Positions 46,008-57,745 of a stretch of DNA of 64,000 nucleotides are shown here, piece after piece; position 1 is the stretch's first letter, and the number at the start of each line of letters is the position of its first letter. Location: the NCBI GenBank assembly GCA_030737875.1, contig CM060926.1, positions 162,637,579 through 162,701,578 of the forward strand, given 5' to 3'. The notes under the pieces were generated by a model. The model was not told the origin of the DNA, did not search any database, and was given only the letters and a program-made list of their open reading frames with translations. Source of the stretch: Allium sativum. Lineage: Eukaryota; Streptophyta; Magnoliopsida; Asparagales; Amaryllidaceae. The translations under genes were made by a program, and so were the position numbers.

Positions 46008-46344
46008 GTTCGACTTGGTAGGTGCGAGTACTGAGCTCGGCTTGGGAATTGTGAGCGCAAAGCTCTTCTTCGAGGTGCGAGCACTGAGCTTGGCTTGGGT
46101 GTGCGAGTACTGAGCTCGGCTTGGGAGTTGCAAGCGAAGAGCTCGGCTTGGAGGTGCAAGCACTGAGCTTGGCTTGGGAGTGCGAGCACTGAGCTCGGAT
46201 AGGGAGTTGCAAGCGCAGAGCTCGGGTTAGAGGTGCGAGCACTGAGCTGGGCTTGAAGGTGCGAGCGTGGAGCTTGGCTTAGGATTTTGTAATCTCGCTA
46301 TATTGTATCATAGCAAGACATAGGAAATAAAGACTTTTGTTTAT
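46008..46344 (-). repeat. Tat-like element segment with GC-rich higher-order tandem repeat
   Basis: Continuation of the Tat-like element after the outer Tekay insertion. From 46021 to about 46283 there are ten imperfect units of 23-30 bp built on GTGCGAGCACTGAGCTCGG and GGCTTGGGAG. They alternate in a three-unit pattern that repeats about every 80 bp. The overlapping minus-strand ORFs with SQAQCSHLQAEL-like repeats come from this periodicity and are not taken as a gene. The last 60 bp contain AATAAAGAC and end at the TTTAT duplication. Confidence 0.75.
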
Positions 46345-47174
46345 TGTAAAGGCCCATAAATTCGTACCCTTTGAGCTGACACATTACAACCCATGTCCAA
46401 CCCAAATTGCACAAAACTTACGAATTTTTAATAGAATGAAATTAGAGGATGAGAAGTAGGAAGAAAGAAATGTTAGAATAAAAGAGATAGAAGATCAACA
46501 CATCAGAATCTCACAGCGGAACGAATAAAATATAATACGTCAAATCTCTTTACACAAAAAGAAATTATATGTATATACCAATCATCAAAATATAACTTGT
46601 ATCAACACAGTACATATAAACTTTATATAACAAATGGTGAAGCCTCGTGCTTCCAGCTCCTGGACTCCAAGCGGAACCTAACCTGGAAATATACTCAGTC
46701 TAACCCAAGTACATTTGAAGTAAAGAAAAATTCACTCGGATCAGTCTGGAATACTTTTCAGTGATAAATTCTCAACAAACAACTTGCTTAACTTTTAAAA
46801 TTCTTTTGAAAGAAAAGGATAATAGTAAGACCAACTCACACAAAAACACGGACGTTTTTTACCTTACTATAACCCAAAACATTTTTGATATATAAAAATC
46901 CAGTGATATTATAATAGTGTGTATCAAACCACAAATAAATAACCATCTACTAGAACGCTTGCATCTCATGCTCTACGTATTAATTATAAAATCAAAAACC
47001 GCATGGCGCCTATTGGAGAATGGATTCCAGCTATGAAAGGTATGGGACCACCTTCTGATCAGTGTAATCTAGAGGTTTGCACTGGGGTTCAACAAGAACG
47101 TCTTGAAACCCGGCCACACATGACCGCACACTAATTTAGCTTGAGTGTAGCGAATATATGGTCACCCACGGTTT
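46345..47174 (-). repeat. Truncated 3' LTR of the deleted element
   Basis: Starts TGTAAAGGCCC and is colinear with 47652-48479. Similarity stops after CACCCACGGTT at about 47174, the deletion junction. Confidence 0.88.
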
Positions 47175-47637
47175 CCAGTCCATTAAATTTCTTATTAACT
47201 GTTATTAAATTCTATTCAACCAAACAAACATCCAATCAATTACAATACATAAGTAACTTAATAATTCAAATTAAATTTAACATGTTTGGTTAAATTCAAT
47301 TTCTTAATTCCATTTAACCTTGTTAAATTTCTTTTCCAGATTCAATTAACTAATTGGTTCAATTTTATTTCATAATTCAATTTGAATTCCAACCTAATCA
47401 AGTAAACAATCAAACACCTAGTATTACTATATTATAGAAAATTTATTTGTTTTTATATAGAAATATAATTTGGGCAAAATTATTTCATTTATCCACTTTA
47501 CAAAACAATTTAAATCAATTTTATATTCAAATTTCAAATACGCACTCTCGTATATATATTCAAACTCAATCTAGGGTATTACTAACCCCATCTCTATTGA
47601 GTTATGCCACAGAGCCAAGGTTACTACTTAACCAATA
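47175..47637 (-). other. Leader remnant of the deleted element
   Basis: AT-rich non-coding sequence between deletion junction and PBS. It matches the leader of the 53924 element in its PBS-proximal ~120 bp. A 63-codon ORF here (47447-47638, other strand) has no support. Confidence 0.75.
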
Positions 47638-47649
47638 GCTCTGATACCA
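47638..47649 (-). other. Primer binding site, perfect match
   Basis: The minus strand reads TGGTATCAGAGC exactly, the standard initiator tRNA-Met complement. Confidence 0.95.
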
Positions 47650-47651
47650 AC

Positions 47652-49853
47652 TGTAAAGGCTCGTAAATCCGTACCCTTTGAGCTGACGCATTACAACCCA
47701 CGTCCAAACCAAATTTCACAGAACTTATGAATCTTTAAGGGAAAGAAATTAAAGGATGAGTAGTAAAAAGAAAGAAATGTTAGAATAGAAGAGAAATAAG
47801 TTCAACACATCAAAATCTCATAGTGGAACGAATAAAATATAATATATCAAATCTCCTTACACAAAAAGAAACTGTATATACATAACAATCATCAGAATAT
47901 ATCATGTATCAACATAGCGGAGATAAACTTTATATAACTAACAGTGAAGCCTCTGGCTTCCAGCTCCTGGACTCTAAGCGGAACCTAACCTGGAAATATA
48001 CTCGATCTGACCCAAGCACATTTGAAGCACATCAAAATTCACCTGGATCAGTCTGGAATACTTTTTCAGTGATAAATTCACAACAAACAACTTACTTAAC
48101 TTTAAAAATCCTTTTGAAAGAAAAGGATAATAGTAAGACCAGCCCACACATAAACACGGAGGGTTTTACCTTACTATAACCCAAAACATTTTTGATATAT
48201 CAAAATCCATTGATATTATAATAGTGTCTATCAAACCACAAATAAATAACTATCTAGTAGAACGCTTGCATCTCACGCTCTACATATTTATTATAAAATC
48301 GAAAAAACACATGGCGATTATTGGAGATTGGATTCCAACTATGACATGGTATGGGACCACCTTCTAATCATTGTAATCTAGAGGGTATACACTGGGGTTC
48401 AACAAGAATGTCTTGCAACCCGGCCACATATAATCGCTCGTCATTTTGCTTGAGTGTAGCGAATATATTGTCACCCACGGTTGTCGGCCGTCCAACCATA
48501 ATCCGTGAGATACAGAATCAAAAAGAAGAACAAAATGATTTTACTCTAGATCAGTGACAAATATACCCTTCTTGGTAATGAGCCACCTAGCCATGCCGCC
48601 TGCCTGATTTCTGTCATTTCCCGGTTGTGAGGCTTGAAGCTACGTTTATCTTCTAGATTAGTACACCATCAATCACTTTGAATGCCACATCATCAAACCT
48701 GCCAAACCACCAATTTTTCTTCTTCTTACGTTGGTGTATATACATTTTCGTTCTTGCGCTGTACATGTATGATCTCACAACTCCCACTTCCTTCTCCCCA
48801 TGTTTGCACTGTCATCTCCATCCTGAACACGCACTCCACTGCATAATCACACTTCTTCACGTAAATCCAATTTGGGTTCACCAGTGCACTGCTCACTCCC
48901 CCTTCACGTCCCTTCTATGTTCTTCACGTTTCAGAATTACGTAACACTACGGTTTCTCAAAAAGATTAACCTATATCCATAATATTAAATCTGTCACCGG
49001 TTCACCTTGCTCTCGCCGGTGTACCAACCCCTCCATCAAACGCCCGCCTTCCATCGCCAAATTTCTGACCGGCTTGACCACTCTGGCCACTGATCCCCCA
49101 TAATCTGGCCTCCTTCATCGTCGCCAGCCTCAGCAGTACGGAGATGGCCCAAAAACCTTTAAACTTAATTGAAGGATTAGCGTTTTTATTATAAAATGGA
49201 GCTGGTCTTTTACTTGTTTTCCAAAGGAAGAAGAGAGGCGTATTGAATTGTTTTAGTGTTCAAAGGAGGATGCAACATACATTTATATATAGATGAAAAG
49301 AATAGGAGATAAGGTCAATGTGAAATCGTCCAGCATAAGCTATTGTCTGTGGCCTAGAAAAGTAGCTGCATGGTTGAGGGAGACGTGGGTATGGTGATAG
49401 TTGCTTGTTCGTGCATTGAAAATAAATTGAATTTTTTTTTAATTTTGTTTTGACGTTTTGTTTTATTTGATATGGTAATGGTTATTAATTCTACCGCTAA
49501 TTTACACCACCGTTAAATACACGCACCATCAAATGCCAGCTCCAATCTCAATGAAAATAAGCACATTGCTATGTCTTGACGCCCTGATACCAACAATCAA
49601 ATAGATCCAAGCGGTTCTTGTTTCACAGAAATCTGAGTTATATCAGACTCTGTATAATCAGTTAAAGTTCAAAATTCAATATTACGAACTACTACGTCGT
49701 TTCGGGCTCGTTTTAATTAATTTATAAATATTTAAATTTGAAGTCCATTTTCTGATAAATAAATTCGATATAGAGTCAATTAATATCACCAAATCAATAT
49801 TATAAACAGATTTAAATAGCCGTAATTAATGTTCACAAATCTGGGACGTTACA
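47652..49853 (-). repeat. 5' LTR of the deleted element
   Basis: 2202 bp, TGTAAAGGCTC to GGGACGTTACA. The segment 48350-48620 matches 58745-59000 on the other strand (CCCGGCCACA, CTTGAGTGTA words), and the outer ~200 bp match 54190-54300. The middle part 48660-49150 is GC-richer and unlike the sister LTRs. Confidence 0.9.
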
Positions 49854-49858
49854 TTTAT

Positions 49859-49989
49859 GCAAAACTATTATTACAAAAAGTAAAAACTAGTTCGATCTAA
49901 GTTGAATCCAAAGCATGCCAAGACATTACATCTCGTACATGTGTACTCCAACTAGATCACTCTATTAAAAAACAAAAAATCTAAAAAAC
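49859..49989. other. Unresolved stretch between LTR and gag of the Tat-like element
   Basis: No frame, no recognisable polypurine tract. It is either the last bases of the left LTR or untranslated sequence downstream of gag. Confidence 0.4.
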
Positions 49990-52125
49990 TTAAAAAGAAA
50001 AGTCGATCTGCTTCGGATCAGTTGATTATGATGCCATGGTTGCTCGGTCCTGGGTCCCTCCTGTTTCAAGGAGCATGGGAACCGTTTGGAGGAGCAATAG
50101 AGGGTGGATGAGGTGCTGCAAATGATGCAGGATGTTTGACAAACTTAGATAACTCTCCGTGTCTTACCCGAGCTTCGATGATATCGCGTAAGTGTCGGCA
50201 ATCATTGGTGCTATGACCGAGCATATCATGGAACATGCAGTGCTTACCTTACTCACTTTCGCTTTGGGTTAGTTCCCTTCAGAAAGGCTTGGTAAAATGC
50301 AGGGAACCTCGGACATCAAGGAATATGTCTAGGAGGGAGGAGTTAAGCTAGATGTACTATTCGTACTTGGATTCTCTTCAAGACTGCATATTTTAGTTGT
50401 TCTTTTCTGGAGCTTTGCCCTTCCTTTGTGTTCTATTTGGACATTGGTATTCGGTGGATTGTCTCTTGTAGCGAGTACCTTGAGACTGTACATTTCGATG
50501 TTGGCGTCTTCTCCCTGGAGGAATCGGTTGGTTTCGCAGTAGAAGTCCTCTATATCTCTAGGAGGATCTCTTGTTTGAGAAATCCAAAATTCTGGTTAGG
50601 TTCAGACACTGGCTATGGCGGCAATAAGCACCATCGATGATTCAGGCCGATCGACTGATGCGACGACCGCGTTGAACCGCTCTAAGAAGGATCAGAGGGT
50701 CTCGCCTGACCTTTGCTTGATGGAGGTGAGGAACATAACACCTATTGGTCGAGCGATGTGGACTCTGAATTGCTCGATGCAGCAGGTGACCAACATGTTC
50801 CAGTTGTTGATCCACTCGGTCGTTAGCTGTCGGAACAACATATAAGTTATGTATGTGAAGAAGAGCTGGAAACATTTGGCCATGATGTTGGTCGAGGCTG
50901 ATAACACTTGCATGTGGCGAATGTATCGCATGAGGTGAATTGTCGATTATGTCCTGCTGTTCTAGGGCTTCAAGATCGGAAGCTTGAAGTTGGGAGGATT
51001 TCAAGAATTCCTGATCTCTCGAACGAAAGGACTTCGGTGGATGTCATCTACATCCTGTTGAGATGAAACTCCTCTATGAAGCATTTGATGATACTTGCAA
51101 GCTGGCTTCCATCTCCGAGAAGTTGATGCCAATGGTTTAACTCAGCCTTAGGGTTGTTCGGAAGTACTCCAGTGCTAGGATCCAACGAAATCATGATCGA
51201 AAGGGGAACGGTCGGGTTATTCTTCCCCCGAAGAGTCGAGAGGAGTTGGAGGTGGTTCGCAGCCGCGGTTGTTGATTCTGGGTAGGCGCTTGGGCAGAAT
51301 GAGAATTGGACCGAGTCGTGCCCATCATGGTGGGATTCGATCGATCCAGCATAGCAATGGATGTTCGGGGATCTGTGTTGCTCCGGGCTAGGGCGATATA
51401 TTGATGGTCTTCGGTAGCGTTACTCTCCCTTCTACCGCGAGCTGTCATGCTAGAGTGGTCTTGCTGGTTTCGAAGGGTTTGTGTCACCCGCTCTTCATTG
51501 GAGGAGAGGCTGCATAAGACGAGTCTTCCATAAGATGTTGGGTTGTAATGGAAATGACAACGTTCCTGGTTCTGTCGAACCAGCACTTATTTGGTTGGTC
51601 CAGGTAGTTAGATCTGTCCTTGCAGTGGAGGCAAAGTGGTTGAACAACCTAGATCTTAATTGTGTGCCTCCTTATAATCTGGAGCTACTACTGCTCTGGT
51701 TGTTGCAAGTGACATCCCTGGAATAGGTCGGTCAGGAGGTGGAGTCGGTCCAGGAAGAAGCGAATGTATGGTCTGATCTATGGCCGCAGACCTTAGATTA
51801 GTTGTTGCCCCTGCTTCGCCCGGTGTAGGAGATGGTACTAGAATGTGAGGAAGGGTCTCGACCCGACCGAGGAAGTTATTCATCAACTACTATTGATGTT
51901 TGAGAAGTTCACCCTGAGATGTCATCTATTTTCTGAACTTGGAAATGACTTTGCCCTCATCGTCCCTAGTGAGATATCGGGACGTGTCTTCATGGGAGGA
52001 AGCCTCATTGCTCACCTCCGTTGTTGCTTCTCCTGGTGGTCGGGCAGGTGAAGGTTGTGAAGATGAAGCACCCTTCTTTCGTTTTACGGTCATATTGAGC
52101 TCAGGAAGTGCTGGGTGCAACTGAA
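49990..52125 (-). pseudogene. gag: Tat-type gag, large and frameshifted
   Basis: Minus strand, N-terminus at about 52120 (MHPALPELNMTVKRKKGASS, then a Ser/Pro/Glu-rich stretch), a proline-rich segment 51886-51656, and a low-complexity Arg/Ser/Asn-rich part near 51586-51191. The capsid-like core 50931-50692 has EWINNWNMLVTCC and GVMFLTSIKQRSGETL, continuing RSFLERFNAVVASVDR in the next frame. A C-terminal motif at 50243-50125 reads HSTNDCRHLRDIIEARVRHG followed by ELSKFVKHPA. That last motif is a hallmark of the large gag of Tat-lineage Ty3/gypsy elements. Several frame changes and stops break it. No protease or RT follows. Confidence 0.75.
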
Positions 52126-52139
52126 GGTCGATAACGTGC

Positions 52140-52162
52140 GCCCCCTACCTGGCGAGCCAAAG
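52140..52162 (-). other. Primer binding region of the Tat-like element
   Basis: The minus strand reads TTTGGCTCGCCAGGTAGGGG immediately after the LTR, with the TGG expected opposite a tRNA CCA end. This is a different primer class from the tRNA-Met type of the Tekay copies. The exact tRNA is not assigned. Confidence 0.5.
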
Positions 52163-52718
52163 TGTTGACGTCAAAAGTTGTTCTTATGATGATCAACCTC
52201 CAACGTGTGTTGTATACACACGAGAAACAGTGATAAAGAAGTAAAAACAGTGAGAACACACAAGATTTCTATAGTGGTTCGACAAAGTCAGTGCCTACAA
52301 CCACTTTATATATTGATTTGCTTTTGATTACAAGTACAATCTGATTTCTCTTTTTTGAAGAAAATAGAGAGAGAGGAAGAATGTTAGCTATTTTGGGAGA
52401 TAACCATGGGAGATTTATATTTCGGGAGAAAGTCAAAAAAAATCTCCCTTCCCACTTTGAGGAGGAGTTTATTTGTAGGCATAAATGTGGCCGCTTTTGG
52501 AGGAGTCGTGGCATGGTACTTACGGGAGGCTTGACACATGGAGCTCGATCGTTGGAAGGAAAAAGTAGGCGGTAGGGCCCGGTATTACTACCGATTAACA
52601 GTATCTTCACGAATGATGGTTGAAGTGGCACTAGAGCCGTGGAGTACTAAAAGTTGTGCTTCGGCTGGATGCGTTGACCACCTTTATCGCCTTGAGAATC
52701 CGGCTTCTCGAGATTGAC
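52163..52718 (-). repeat. Right (5') LTR of the Tat-like element, truncated
   Basis: Starts TGTTGACGTCAAAAG and matches 11903-12465. It is cut at 52718 by the LTR starting TGTGACACCCC. The remainder is outside the window. Confidence 0.78.
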
Positions 52719-53923
52719 TGTGACACCCCACGTCTGCTAATGTCACTCACTAAGTAATGCATTAAGTTTCGTGAAGCGTTGTAGGTAAACAGACACGGAA
52801 TAATTAAAAGACAGATATAAATAAGATAGTAGCGGAAATTTCAAAAATTTATTTCAGACATAATCATAATATCGTGGTTCACAATACCATAAGTCATAAA
52901 ACCATTACAACAAAATACTACTGTCTTGCACCATTAGGGTACATAAGTATAAAAGAAAAACATAATTCCTCAATTAAAACAGTAAGCCATAGTAGAGACA
53001 AAAACTCGAGCCATACTTCAGAAATAGCTCCTAGCAAGATGATATCTGGGTGCTGACTAAGCCTAAGTGTTTTCTCCATGAGAACCTAGGGGGAACGGAA
53101 GAGAGAAGGAAAAACATAAGGGTCAGACATAAAGTCTGGTGAGTCTAGTTACTTTTAGCCAGTAAATAAATAAAGGTAATCATGACAGGCATAAAGTGGA
53201 TAAGAGAGATCACTATATAAATGGAAGGTGTGACAAGGCATATATGGCAAGGTGTATACATGCTTCACTAATGACTGCTCTTCACTATTCCTAGTATAAT
53301 TTAAAATGAGATGGTCCCTTCCACTATAAGTTGGTAGACTTAGGGCATACGTTCGAGTATACCCTAACCACTACCGTAATTGATCGGCTCCCTACTCTGT
53401 TGATACCCTATGTCGGCGCCAAAGTAAGGGGTATCACTTCCCTAAAGTGACAACCCAAGATGTTCAAAACCATATCTACGAGTGTCGTGGTCATCTTTTC
53501 CCACTCTGCCCGGCCCATGCACGCACAAGTCCCCGGTCGGTTTGCGTCATCTACACCACCCGTCACGTTTTGGATCTCTTATAATCAATCAGTGAGTGTG
53601 TCCCTTCTCCGCCTAGTACGAAGTTCTCTACTCCGATATCGACTGCGGGTTACTGACTGAAATGGGTCCCACACAATATGATACATGCTCTTCCCTTTGT
53701 CTTGTATCCCCACTAGGCTTTCCACTGAATATGTATACCCTAAAAGGTGATCTTTAATTACGTAGCCCTATACTAGTTATGCTTACCCTAAAAGGGTGAT
53801 CTTTAATTACATAACTATTTTGGGTTAAGTTCGTGGGCCTCTATTTGAATATTACCCACCCATTCTAACTCACTTAACCCACCCACTGTCCATCCAATTT
53901 TACTTAACCCTATCTTAAGTTCA
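52719..53923 (-). repeat. Tekay-type LTR fragment
   Basis: Starts TGTGACACCCCACGTCTGC, the 3' end of a minus-strand Tekay LTR, and contains the conserved AAGTCTGG(T/C)GAGTC and GATCGGCTCCCTA blocks seen near 13520/13830. It is more diverged than the other copies. It is interrupted at 53923 by the large-LTR element, before the stem-loop region would be reached. It contains a repeat of CCCTAAAAG-GTGATCTTTAATTACG at 53738 and 53788, 50 bp apart. Confidence 0.82.
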
Positions 53924-56149
53924 TGTAATGACCCACATTTTCAACGATATAATAATTTATGTATTTAAATAGTGATTCAGAGAATATAATGGTCGTTGAA
54001 TTAAATAAGGGTGAATATTTAATTAAAATAATAATTAAATAATATATATAATTCTGAAATAATCAGAATTGACTGAAATGACAATATGGTATGAATTGGG
54101 GAATTCAAAATATATAATTCAGTTTAGAATTGAATTACGATAACGAATATATTTAAATAACGACAGTTTGAACGTATAATTATATTATAATTATAATCGA
54201 GCTCGAAATGGCATGGCAGTTCGCGATTTGGCGATTTGAACTTTAAACGAGTATACAGAAACCGTTTTAAATCGGATTTCTGTGAAACAAGAAACGTTAG
54301 GAGCTGGTGAAGTATATTTTTCTAGTGGAAGAGAAAAATTGAGATTTCGTCGTATAGATTTTGATTTATGTCCAAATCAAATTTTAGAAAAGTCGCTGTG
54401 GAGTTCCTTTATAATTTATAACAATTTATTTATATTTAAAATGGAATTTCATTATAAATCGAATGTCTATTTATATCAGATTTGAAATATCGAGCTAGAA
54501 ATTCATATAGGAATATTCTATAGCTGTATGATATTCTGTTGTGAATATATACGATAATATTTAATTATAAATATTTAATTTAATTATTTTTAAATATATT
54601 TATATATTTAAAAGGGTTATTTAGAGCTTCAAAAATAGCCAGTTCTGCAAACGACCTCAGAATTCGACGAAACTAATTTTGTTGAATCCGCAATGTCAAA
54701 TTATTGTTAGATTTCCAGTTCCGTGATTTTTAGAGTTAGTATGTGGCTGTACCGAATTTTAATGTGAAAAACAGCCGATAAATTGACCTTTAAAATACGT
54801 TGTGTGAGCATACGAAACCGGAATTCGACGAAACCAGTTTTGTTCGGACCGTAATGTCAAATCTAGCTACATGTCCAGTTTCGTGATTTTTAGGCATCGT
54901 GTGTGATCACACAGATTTTAGGAAATCAAATGTTCGATCCTCACAAAAATAGAAAACAAATTGAAGAAAATCCTAAATTCATGGGATAAATCTCGTTGGA
55001 CTCAGCATCAAGGAAGCTTCGATTTCGTATGCGTTTTACAGGGTTCGATCATCTCTTGGTGTCGCTGGTTTCTTTTCAGCGTACCTAGGGTTTTGGTATT
55101 AGGGATTTCTGAGCGTCAAGTGGTGAAATGGATGTCTTAGTTGGTCTTAGCATGGATTTTAACATCGCTCCTGAAATTCTGGTGGACATCTAGGTGGAAA
55201 AGTGTCGATGGTTGTCCTGATGTTTGCGTTCTGGGATGGAGAACGGACGGCGATTGGGGGTGTCGAATGGCAATATATTGTGATGGAGATGTAGAGGATG
55301 GGGTGAGAAGTTCATCAGGGATCTTGGTTTGATTTTTAGTGAGATGGTGAAGGAGTATGGCATTGATAAAGGTTCGGTAATGGCAAATAAAGGAGCAGCA
55401 CATCTATTTCTTTGAACGGGGAAGAAGAACAAAGGGGTGGGCTTTAAACGATAGTGTATGGGCCAAGGAGTATAGGTAAAGGCCCAATGGTTTAATTAAA
55501 TTGGAAATTTAATTTTTAATCGAAATAAAGTACTTACTTGTATTGGTAATATCTTGGCCATATGAAATCAGAATCACGAACCGTAAGTTGCGTTGGGACC
55601 GTATGGACGAGAGCTTCACAACGAAACTGACTGGAAGTGGATTGGGACCCCTAGGAATTTATGGCGAAATAAACTGTTTGATTCAAATCAAAACAAACAG
55701 TTTATCGTTCTTTAACGATGAACTGCCATTGTGAGTATAACTCACCAACTCTGAACAGTTCTATTTTTAACGTATATTTAGAACTGATAAATGATGATTG
55801 GTTTCTGTGTGTTAACTGTTTGGTTGAATTGTGTATGTATTGGTTGAAAATATAGATAACGATATATATTTATATATAAATCGTTAATCGAATATTGATT
55901 CTGTTTATCAGAATATTTTATATTCGTCTTGTTTAACATCTATGATGCAGGAAAACAGGTTGGAGGGGTCCAACTGGACTCCTCAATATTTATGATACTG
56001 TTCTGTTCATATATTGTAATATATGATGTGATATATAATCTGTTTGATTATGTGTGTTTTAAATGATATCGATCATTGTGGGTTGCTATTTTAAAATATC
56101 ATAGGAGACCCTGGTATGTAAAAAGAAATAATTCTATGTCTATTGAAAT

Positions 56150-56640
56150 AAAGGAATTTTATAAAATCAACCGATTTTATAAAAGGAAATATTTTGAAAT
56201 TTAAGTATTTATAAAATCATAGGATTTTATAAAGAGGAATATTTATTGGGAAAATAAACAGAATAATTATAAAAGGAAATTTTCAATGTTATATTGAAAA
56301 GGAAATATTTATAAAATCAAAGGATTTTATAAAGAGAAAAGATTTATAAAATCAAAGAAGATTTTATAAAAGGAATTTATTTATAAATGGAATATTTATA
56401 AATAGGAAATCTTTTTAAAGTCGAATTATAAATAAAGGAAAAATTCTTTATAAAGTGGAATCTTTATAAAGGGATTATTTATAAAACAAATAGAGTTTTA
56501 TAAAGGGATTATTTATAAAAACTCTATTTATAAAACAAATAGAGTTATATAAAGGGATTATTTATAAAACAAATATAGTTTTATAAAGGGATTATTTGTA
56601 AAACAAATATGAAGGAATATTTATTGATTAAATAAATAGG
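56150..56640. repeat. TTTATAAA-rich minisatellite
   Basis: Imperfect units of roughly 20-30 bp alternating TTTATAAAA with AGGAAAT, AAATCAAAGGAT or CAAATAGAGT. Four near-identical copies of a ~38-bp unit (AAGGGATTATTTATAAAACA plus AATAGAGTTTTAT) lie between about 56475 and 56610. Each unit is rich in the palindrome TTTATAAA. Confidence 0.8.
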
Positions 56641-56954
56641 ATTAAATCAAAAGAATGTTTAGGAAATGAATAAAAAATGGAAATCTGTTTTTAACAGATA
56701 AAAAGGGAAAAGATTAATTTATAAATAACAGTTTATAAATTAAATTAAATATTTATCATTCGATAAATGAAATATATAAGTCTGAACTTATATAGAGAAG
56801 AGATATTGGTTTTAACATCGATAGTTTTAAATAGAATGGGTACACAACACTTGTATAAGTGAAGTAACGTTATCAAACAGAACATTTATAAAGTGAAGAA
56901 CCGTTACTAAAAGTAAATCTTTATAAATGAATAAACGTTATCAAATGGGAGTTA

Positions 56955-57745
56955 TTCGATTAAAGAGTTAACCAGATCGAGTTAATCCGAGTGAGTTAAG
57001 TTAATTAAGATAAGTTAAGTCAAGTGAATCGATAAGTGAATCAAGTTAGTTAATCGATGAAAGTGAATCGAGTTAAGATAATCGATGAGAGTTATCGAGT
57101 TAAGAGTTATTGAGTTAGATTATCGAGTTAAGATTATCGAGTTAAGTTATTGAGTTAGATTATCGAGTTAAGATAATCGAGTTAAGTTAATCGAGTTAAG
57201 ATAATCGAGTTAAGTTAATCGAGTTAAGATAATCGAGTTAAGTTAATCGAGTTTAGATAATCGAGTAAGTGAATCGAGTTAAGTAAATCGAGTAAGGGAA
57301 TCAAGTTGAGTTAATTGAGTATGGTTTGTCAAACCAAGTTAATCGAATCGAGTGGGTCAAACCAAGTTAGTCGAGCCTAGTTAATCAAATCGAATTGGTC
57401 GAACCAAGTAAGTCGAGTTAGTCGAGGCGAGTTAATCGAGTCGAGTTAAGTTAATCGAGTCGCGTTAAGTTCGTCGAGTCAATCGAATTTAGTTATTCGA
57501 GAGAAGTTAATCGGATCTAGTTATTCGAAAGTGAGACTATCGAATATAGTTATTCGGAAGGATTTATCGATCATGGTTTATTCAAAAGGAGTTAATCGAA
57601 TATAGTTATTCGAAAGTGAAACTATCGAATATAGTTATTCGAAAGGAGAAATCGAATATAGTGTATTCGGAAGGAAAGAGTAAATCGAATATAGGTTATT
57701 CGAAGAAGAGTTAATCAAATAGAGATTACTCGAAAGGGAGTTATA
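56955..57745. repeat. 14-bp minisatellite (GAGTTAAGWTAATC) and derived repeats
   Basis: Between about 57075 and 57290 the 14-bp unit GAGTTAAG(A/T)TAATC repeats with 13-14 bp steps, the A and T forms alternating to make a 28-bp dimer. Upstream and downstream the array is looser; after 57480 it changes into ~24-bp units around TATAGTTATTCGAAAG. The word TCGA occurs throughout. Confidence 0.85.

Larger units (their letters stand above)
46345..49853 (-). mobile_element. Internally deleted LTR element with perfect TSD
   Basis: The TTTAT target duplication is at 46340-46344 and 49854-49858. On the minus strand: complete 5' LTR 49853-47652, perfect PBS 47649-47638, about 460 bp of leader, then directly the last 830 bp of the 3' LTR (47174-46345). 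Gag, pol, polypurine tract and the first ~1.37 kb of the 3' LTR are absent. The leader is similar to the leader at 59712-59880 (shared GGGTTAGTAATACCCTAGAT), so the full-length relatives are the large-LTR family of this window. Confidence 0.9.
11903..52718 (-). mobile_element. Tat-like Ty3/gypsy element carrying only gag, interrupted by two elements
   Basis: Two LTR segments in the same orientation, both starting TGTTGAC(A/G)TCAAAAGTTG, lie at 11903 and 52163. A minus-strand gag region (about 52125 to 49990) sits immediately inside the right one. The left LTR is split by the outer Tekay element at 13091/46008 and the sequence is split again by the small element at 46344/49859, whose TTTAT duplication proves continuity. 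The right LTR is cut at 52718 by another LTR. No pol domain is found between gag and the left LTR, so this is a gag-only, non-autonomous element or an internal deletion. The left LTR/internal boundary is not resolved; it falls between about 46284 and 49990. Confidence 0.65.

Noticed and set aside
45972..46242. Three overlapping minus-strand ORFs with repeated SQA(Q/E)L-like peptides
   Set aside because: They are produced by the ~27-bp tandem repeat read in different frames; frames interchange without constraint.
57000..57310. Regular short repeats that could suggest a CRISPR array
   Set aside because: The units are contiguous with 13-14 bp period and no unique spacers, within a plant LTR.
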